From assembly GCA_017407995.1 (NCBI GenBank), contig JAFQVM010000004.1, positions 1 through 64,000 of the forward strand: a stretch of DNA of 64,000 bases. Reading direction: 5' to 3'. This DNA is from Clostridia bacterium (lineage in GTDB: Bacteria; Bacillota; Clostridia; Oscillospirales; Acutalibacteraceae). Below, in pieces: positions 60,840 to 64,000 of the stretch. The notes under the pieces were generated by a model, which saw only the letters and a program-made list of their open reading frames with translations, ran no database searches and was not told the DNA's origin. The position numbers and the translations under genes were made by a program. How positions within the stretch are numbered: position 1 is the stretch's first letter; every line of letters begins with the position of its first letter.

Positions 60840-61577
60840 ATGCTTAGTGAAAAGATAAATCTTAACAGTAATCCCGATGTTACATTGACGACATATATTC
60901 TCGATTCTTCAAAAGAGATGCCCAATATGGCAAAGCGCCCTGCGGTGCTTGTCATACCCGGTGGCGGATACAGTATGTGTTCAGACAGAGAAGCGGAGCC
61001 TATTGCGATGGCATTTGCAGCTCAAGGCTACAATACGTTTGTGTTGCGTTATACAGTAGGTGCAGATAAGAATTTTGAGATGCCTTTGCACGATGCGGAA
61101 ACGGCACTCGAAATGATATATGACCGTGCTGACGAGTGGAATGTTTTAAAGGATAAGGTCGCAGTAATCGGATTTTCGGCAGGCGGACATCTTGCGGCAG
61201 CTCTCTCAACAATGGGCAGAGTCAGACCGTCAGCATGCTTGCTCGGATATCCGTGCATAATCGAGGAGATAAGCGATATACTTGCATTTCACGTACCGGG
61301 ACTTGATAAAGAGGTTGATGAAAAAACACCGCCTACATTTATCTTTGCAAGCTCACGTGATAATGTAGTCCCCATAATAAACTCGATAAAGTATGCCGCT
61401 GCACTTGCAGAGCATAAGGTGCCGTTTGAGATGCATATTTTCGAACACGGTTGGCACGGCTTCTCGCTGTGTACTCCACACGTATGCGCAGCACCTGAAT
61501 CAGTTGTCGAGAATAAGCACGCATCCCAGTGGATAAAAATGTGTGTCGATTGGCTGACTGATACGTTTTCTCTGTAA
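60840..61577 (+). CDS. Alpha/beta-hydrolase, carbohydrate esterase-like
   Basis: A 245-residue cytoplasmic hydrolase: oxyanion loop VLVIPGGGYSMCS, nucleophile in GFSAGGHLAAAL, Asp in SRDNVVP, His in HGWHGF. It resembles esterases that remove acetyl groups from glycans. It ends the sugar run and is followed by a terminator. Confidence 0.87.
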   Translation: MLSEKINLNSNPDVTLTTYILDSSKEMPNMAKRPAVLVIPGGGYSMCSDREAEPIAMAFAAQGYNTFVLRYTVGADKNFEMPLHDAETALEMIYDRADEWNVLKDKVAVIGFSAGGHLAAALSTMGRVRPSACLLGYPCIIEEISDILAFHVPGLDKEVDEKTPPTFIFASSRDNVVPIINSIKYAAALAEHKVPFEMHIFEHGWHGFSLCTPHVCAAPESVVENKHASQWIKMCVDWLTDTFSL

Positions 61578-61590
61578 GTAAAAAGTTTAA

Positions 61591-61625
61591 CAGCCGGAAA
61601 GCTTCAAGCTTTCCGGCTGCTTTTT
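61591..61625 (+). terminator. Terminator of the sugar gene run
   Basis: A 14-bp inverted repeat (61591-61604 with 61606-61619) is followed by CTTTTTA. The convergent gene ends 11 bases further on. Confidence 0.9.
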
Positions 61626-61635
61626 ATTGATGTTT

Positions 61636-62526
61636 TTACAGACCAATCATATCTCTTAATTCGGCTGCAAGGTCGTATGTAAGTCTTGTAGCATTTACAA
61701 GAGCTCGCTTGGGTAAATCGCTTACAAAGCCGTCATCTTCAAGTGTGAGGTCGCCTGAGTAGTTGATGTCGTGCAGAGCCTTTGCGATTTCCTCCCAGTC
61801 AAGGTCAACTGTCAGCGGAGGCATGTGCATATCTTCAATGTAGTTATTGTCGTGGACGTGTAAAGCGGTAAGCCTGTCGTGCCCGAGAACACGTATTGCG
61901 TGTGCGGCATCGTCGCCAACAAGTCCGCAGTGACCTATGTCAAGGCAGACGGTAAAGTATTTCGGGTCAAGGGCATCAAAATACTCAGCCAAATCTTCGC
62001 CAAAGCTGCACACATTTGCTTTTTTTACCTTTCTGTGAGGGTCATAGGCAAACATATTTTCAAGTGCAACCTTTGTTTTATATTCTTCACAAATGGGTTT
62101 GAGCTGATTGTAAAAATCAATGTTAAATTGTTTCTGGTCAACGCCGTCGGGACAGGCGATTGGGTGAACGATAATTTGCTGAGCGCCTATCTTTCCCGCA
62201 ATACGTACGGCCATTTTGATTTTTTCGAGCGCCATTTTATTGTATTCATCCTCGCCGAAACGGTAACTCGGAAACGGAGCATGAGCCTGGTTAAAGGGTA
62301 TGTTGTATTTTGCAGAGGCGGCAAGAAGTCTGTTAACGATTTCATCTTCACTCATACCGTCGTATATACTCGGCTTTTTACGCACCATCCAGAACATTGA
62401 AAAGTCCAAAGCGTCAAAGCCTGCTTCTGCAAAGATTTTTGTACCCTCATCAATTCCGAAATTAGGGTAAATGGGGTCGGTCTGTGTTGAAATTCTCATA
62501 TAAGCGGCGGAATACCCGCCGTTCAC
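61636..62526 (-). CDS. Sugar phosphate isomerase/epimerase (TIM-barrel)
   Basis: A 296-residue protein of the xylose-isomerase-like barrel family: IIVHPIACPDGVDQ, VALENMFAYD, CLDIGHCGLVGDDA, LHVHDNNYIEDMH. Glu and His residues in these motifs bind the metal. Substrate unknown, probably a keto sugar or polyol. It faces the sugar run. Confidence 0.87.
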   Translation of the reverse strand: MNGGYSAAYMRISTQTDPIYPNFGIDEGTKIFAEAGFDALDFSMFWMVRKKPSIYDGMSEDEIVNRLLAASAKYNIPFNQAHAPFPSYRFGEDEYNKMALEKIKMAVRIAGKIGAQQIIVHPIACPDGVDQKQFNIDFYNQLKPICEEYKTKVALENMFAYDPHRKVKKANVCSFGEDLAEYFDALDPKYFTVCLDIGHCGLVGDDAAHAIRVLGHDRLTALHVHDNNYIEDMHMPPLTVDLDWEEIAKALHDINYSGDLTLEDDGFVSDLPKRALVNATRLTYDLAAELRDMIGL

Positions 62527-62627
62527 CGCCTTTCATAATATTTGATGCTCGCCACTCTATCCAAAATAAATATATCAAACTTTTATATTAATTACAATAT
62601 TTTTATGCACAGCAAGATTATATGTGA

Positions 62628-62633
62628 TATAAT
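62628..62633 (+). promoter_or_regulatory. Candidate -10 element for addB
   Basis: TATAAT lies 30 bases before the addB start in the gap between divergent genes. No good -35 is seen. Confidence 0.4.
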
Positions 62634-62663
62634 ATTTAAAGATTATAATTTCGGGGTGAGCAT

Positions 62664-64000
62664 ATGCTGCGGATGATACTGTCACGAGCCCTCGGCGGAA
62701 AAACAACATATATTCATAACCGTATAGAAGAACTTGTCAACTCTGGTAGTGGTGAGAATATAATTCTCATCGTGCCGGAGCAGTATTCGTTTGCGACGGA
62801 GCGTATGATGCTCGAAAAACTCGGAGCATCGAAGGCAGGCAACGTGGAGGTTTTAAGCTTCACACGTCTTGCTACCGCTGTGTTCAATACGCTCGGTTGG
62901 GATAAGGGTAAACATCTCAATGAGGCGGGCAAAATTCTGCTCATGGGCAGAGCACTCGGCCAGTGTGCGGACAAGCTCAAGGTCTATTCCAAAAGTGCAA
63001 ACAGTCCGTCCGTTGTGCGTGAGATGCTCGCACTTTCTGAGGAGTTTTGTCAGTGTGCCGTTTCGGTTGGTGATATTGAGAATGCTATGAACCATATGGA
63101 GGACGGCTTACTCAAAAGCAAGCTTGGTGATATATCATTGGTGTTGTCCGTGTATCAGTCATATATCTCGGACGGCTATTTTGACGAAAGTGCGCTGTTG
63201 ACAGCACTTGCTCAAAGACTTTCGGGCAGCGGATGGTTTAATAACAAGACAGTTTTTATAGATGCGTTCAGAGGCTTTACTGCGCAGGAGCTTGAGGTTA
63301 TAGGTCAAATTCTCTCACAAGCAGATGACGTATATGTCAGTATCACTGCTCCCGACCTTACGGACAAAGGCACAGACGATATATTTTACCATACAAAAAA
63401 GACAGCTAAGAAGCTTCAAAAGCAGGCGGCAATGCAGAATGTGCCTGTTGCAAAACCTGTCATTCTTGAACGCAGTACTGACGGCAGAGATGAGGCCTTG
63501 TGCGCTCTGGAAAATGATTTCTTAAGTCCTACAGCGCAGGTGTTTTCGGGCGATTGCAGCAGCATCACTTTGTGTGCTGCTCCTGATATGCGAGATGAGT
63601 GTGCATATGTCGCCGCTAAAATAAAGCGTATGCTCAGGACGGGTGAGTATCAAAGTCGTGATATTGCTGTCATAATGCGTGATGAGCAGACTTATGCACA
63701 GCCGATGAAATCGGCGCTTGTCAAGTGTGAAGTCCCCGCCTTTGAGGATAAACGTCAGCCTATAATCAATCAACCGCTTATAACTTTAGTGCGTGGAGCA
63801 TTGCGCATAGCCGATAAGGGATTTGAAACAGATAGCGTACTGCGCTGTCTTAAAACAGGGCTGTGCTCTCTTGACACTCAGCAGGTATCGGAGCTTGAGA
63901 ATTATACGTATCTTTGGCAGATAAACGGCGGACGCTGGCTTGAAGATTGGACTTCCAATCCTGATGGTTTCGGCGAGCCGACGCAGGGTCAAGAGGAACG
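62664..64000 (+). CDS. addB: Helicase-exonuclease subunit AddB (3' partial)
   Basis: The frame is open from ATG 62664, after CGGGGTGAG, to the end of the window, 445 codons. The start SRALGGKTTYIHNRI is the AddB N-terminal nucleotide-binding region, with a P-loop that deviates from GxxGxGKT. LIVPEQYSFATERMML, VLSFTRLATAVF, FIDAFRGFTAQE and YVSITAPD are AddB/RexB hallmarks. It pairs with AddA to process double-strand breaks. addA is expected just downstream. Confidence 0.92.
   Translation, partial: MLRMILSRALGGKTTYIHNRIEELVNSGSGENIILIVPEQYSFATERMMLEKLGASKAGNVEVLSFTRLATAVFNTLGWDKGKHLNEAGKILLMGRALGQCADKLKVYSKSANSPSVVREMLALSEEFCQCAVSVGDIENAMNHMEDGLLKSKLGDISLVLSVYQSYISDGYFDESALLTALAQRLSGSGWFNNKTVFIDAFRGFTAQELEVIGQILSQADDVYVSITAPDLTDKGTDDIFYHTKKTAKKLQKQAAMQNVPVAKPVILERSTDGRDEALCALENDFLSPTAQVFSGDCSSITLCAAPDMRDECAYVAAKIKRMLRTGEYQSRDIAVIMRDEQTYAQPMKSALVKCEVPAFEDKRQPIINQPLITLVRGALRIADKGFETDSVLRCLKTGLCSLDTQQVSELENYTYLWQINGGRWLEDWTSNPDGFGEPTQGQEE

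Overview
The window reads as chromosome of a spore-forming anaerobic clostridium, most like the Ruminococcaceae/Oscillospiraceae. The evidence is a complete V/A-type ATPase operon, a group-B-like [FeFe] hydrogenase, and sporulation genes (spoIIP, a spoIVFA/spoIVFB pair, yaaL-bofA). GTG and TTG starts with GGAGG-type ribosome sites are common, and many genes degrade or build sugars. Species-level assignment is inference.

Layout. 1-1973 is the end of a prophage: tail protein, amidase endolysin, XhlA-like protein and holin. 2164-10920 is a nine-gene V-ATPase operon in the order H/G-C-I-K-F-E-A-B-D. 11150-16659 holds the hydrogenase, an XRE regulator divergent from a secreted alkaline phosphatase, and a glycogen branching enzyme of eukaryotic type. 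16843-20036 holds a duplicated tRNA-Gln 3' end with a hairpin cassette, the intact tRNA-Gln, and a truncated phage/ICE polyvalent protein (MuF-C and ADP-ribosyltransferase-like domains). 20096-22440 is a polar amino acid ABC transporter. 22547-23988 is spoIVFA/spoIVFB. 23991-28158 holds two flavoproteins and two small membrane proteins. 28538-36828 holds rfbA/rfbC, a DinB-like protein, an SNF transporter, a GT2 enzyme, and a DUF1858-trmK-nif3-rqcH operon. 36830-38433 is spoIIP plus an unknown gene. 38788-43052 holds a lipase, a DUF378 protein and two paralogous repeat lipoproteins. 43232-48761 is an A-rich accessory run with a possible leader-peptide/attenuator, a sialidase-like protein, two related P-loop kinases, a zinc-metallopeptidase-like protein, GNAT, Nudix and two methyltransferases. 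48933-49762 is tRNA-Val and yaaL-bofA. 49891-61577 is a nine-gene colinear run centred on sugar enzymes (manA, GH78, GH38, esterase, Gfo/Idh/MocA). It ends with a convergent sugar isomerase and the start of addB.

How parts work together. SpoIVFB, SpoIVFA and BofA form the known pro-sigma-K processing complex, and SpoIIP acts in engulfment. All three loci carry the same upstream pattern, a TCATATW box, a 14-nt spacer and a CATA-like -10, which matches the Bacillus sigma-E consensus, so they look like one mother-cell regulon. The V-ATPase and the hydrogenase fit a fermentative energy economy. The strongest leads for something not yet described are the accessory run with its leader structure, the twin triple-repeat lipoproteins, the overlapping gene inside the polyvalent remnant, and the tRNA-Gln-derived cassette.
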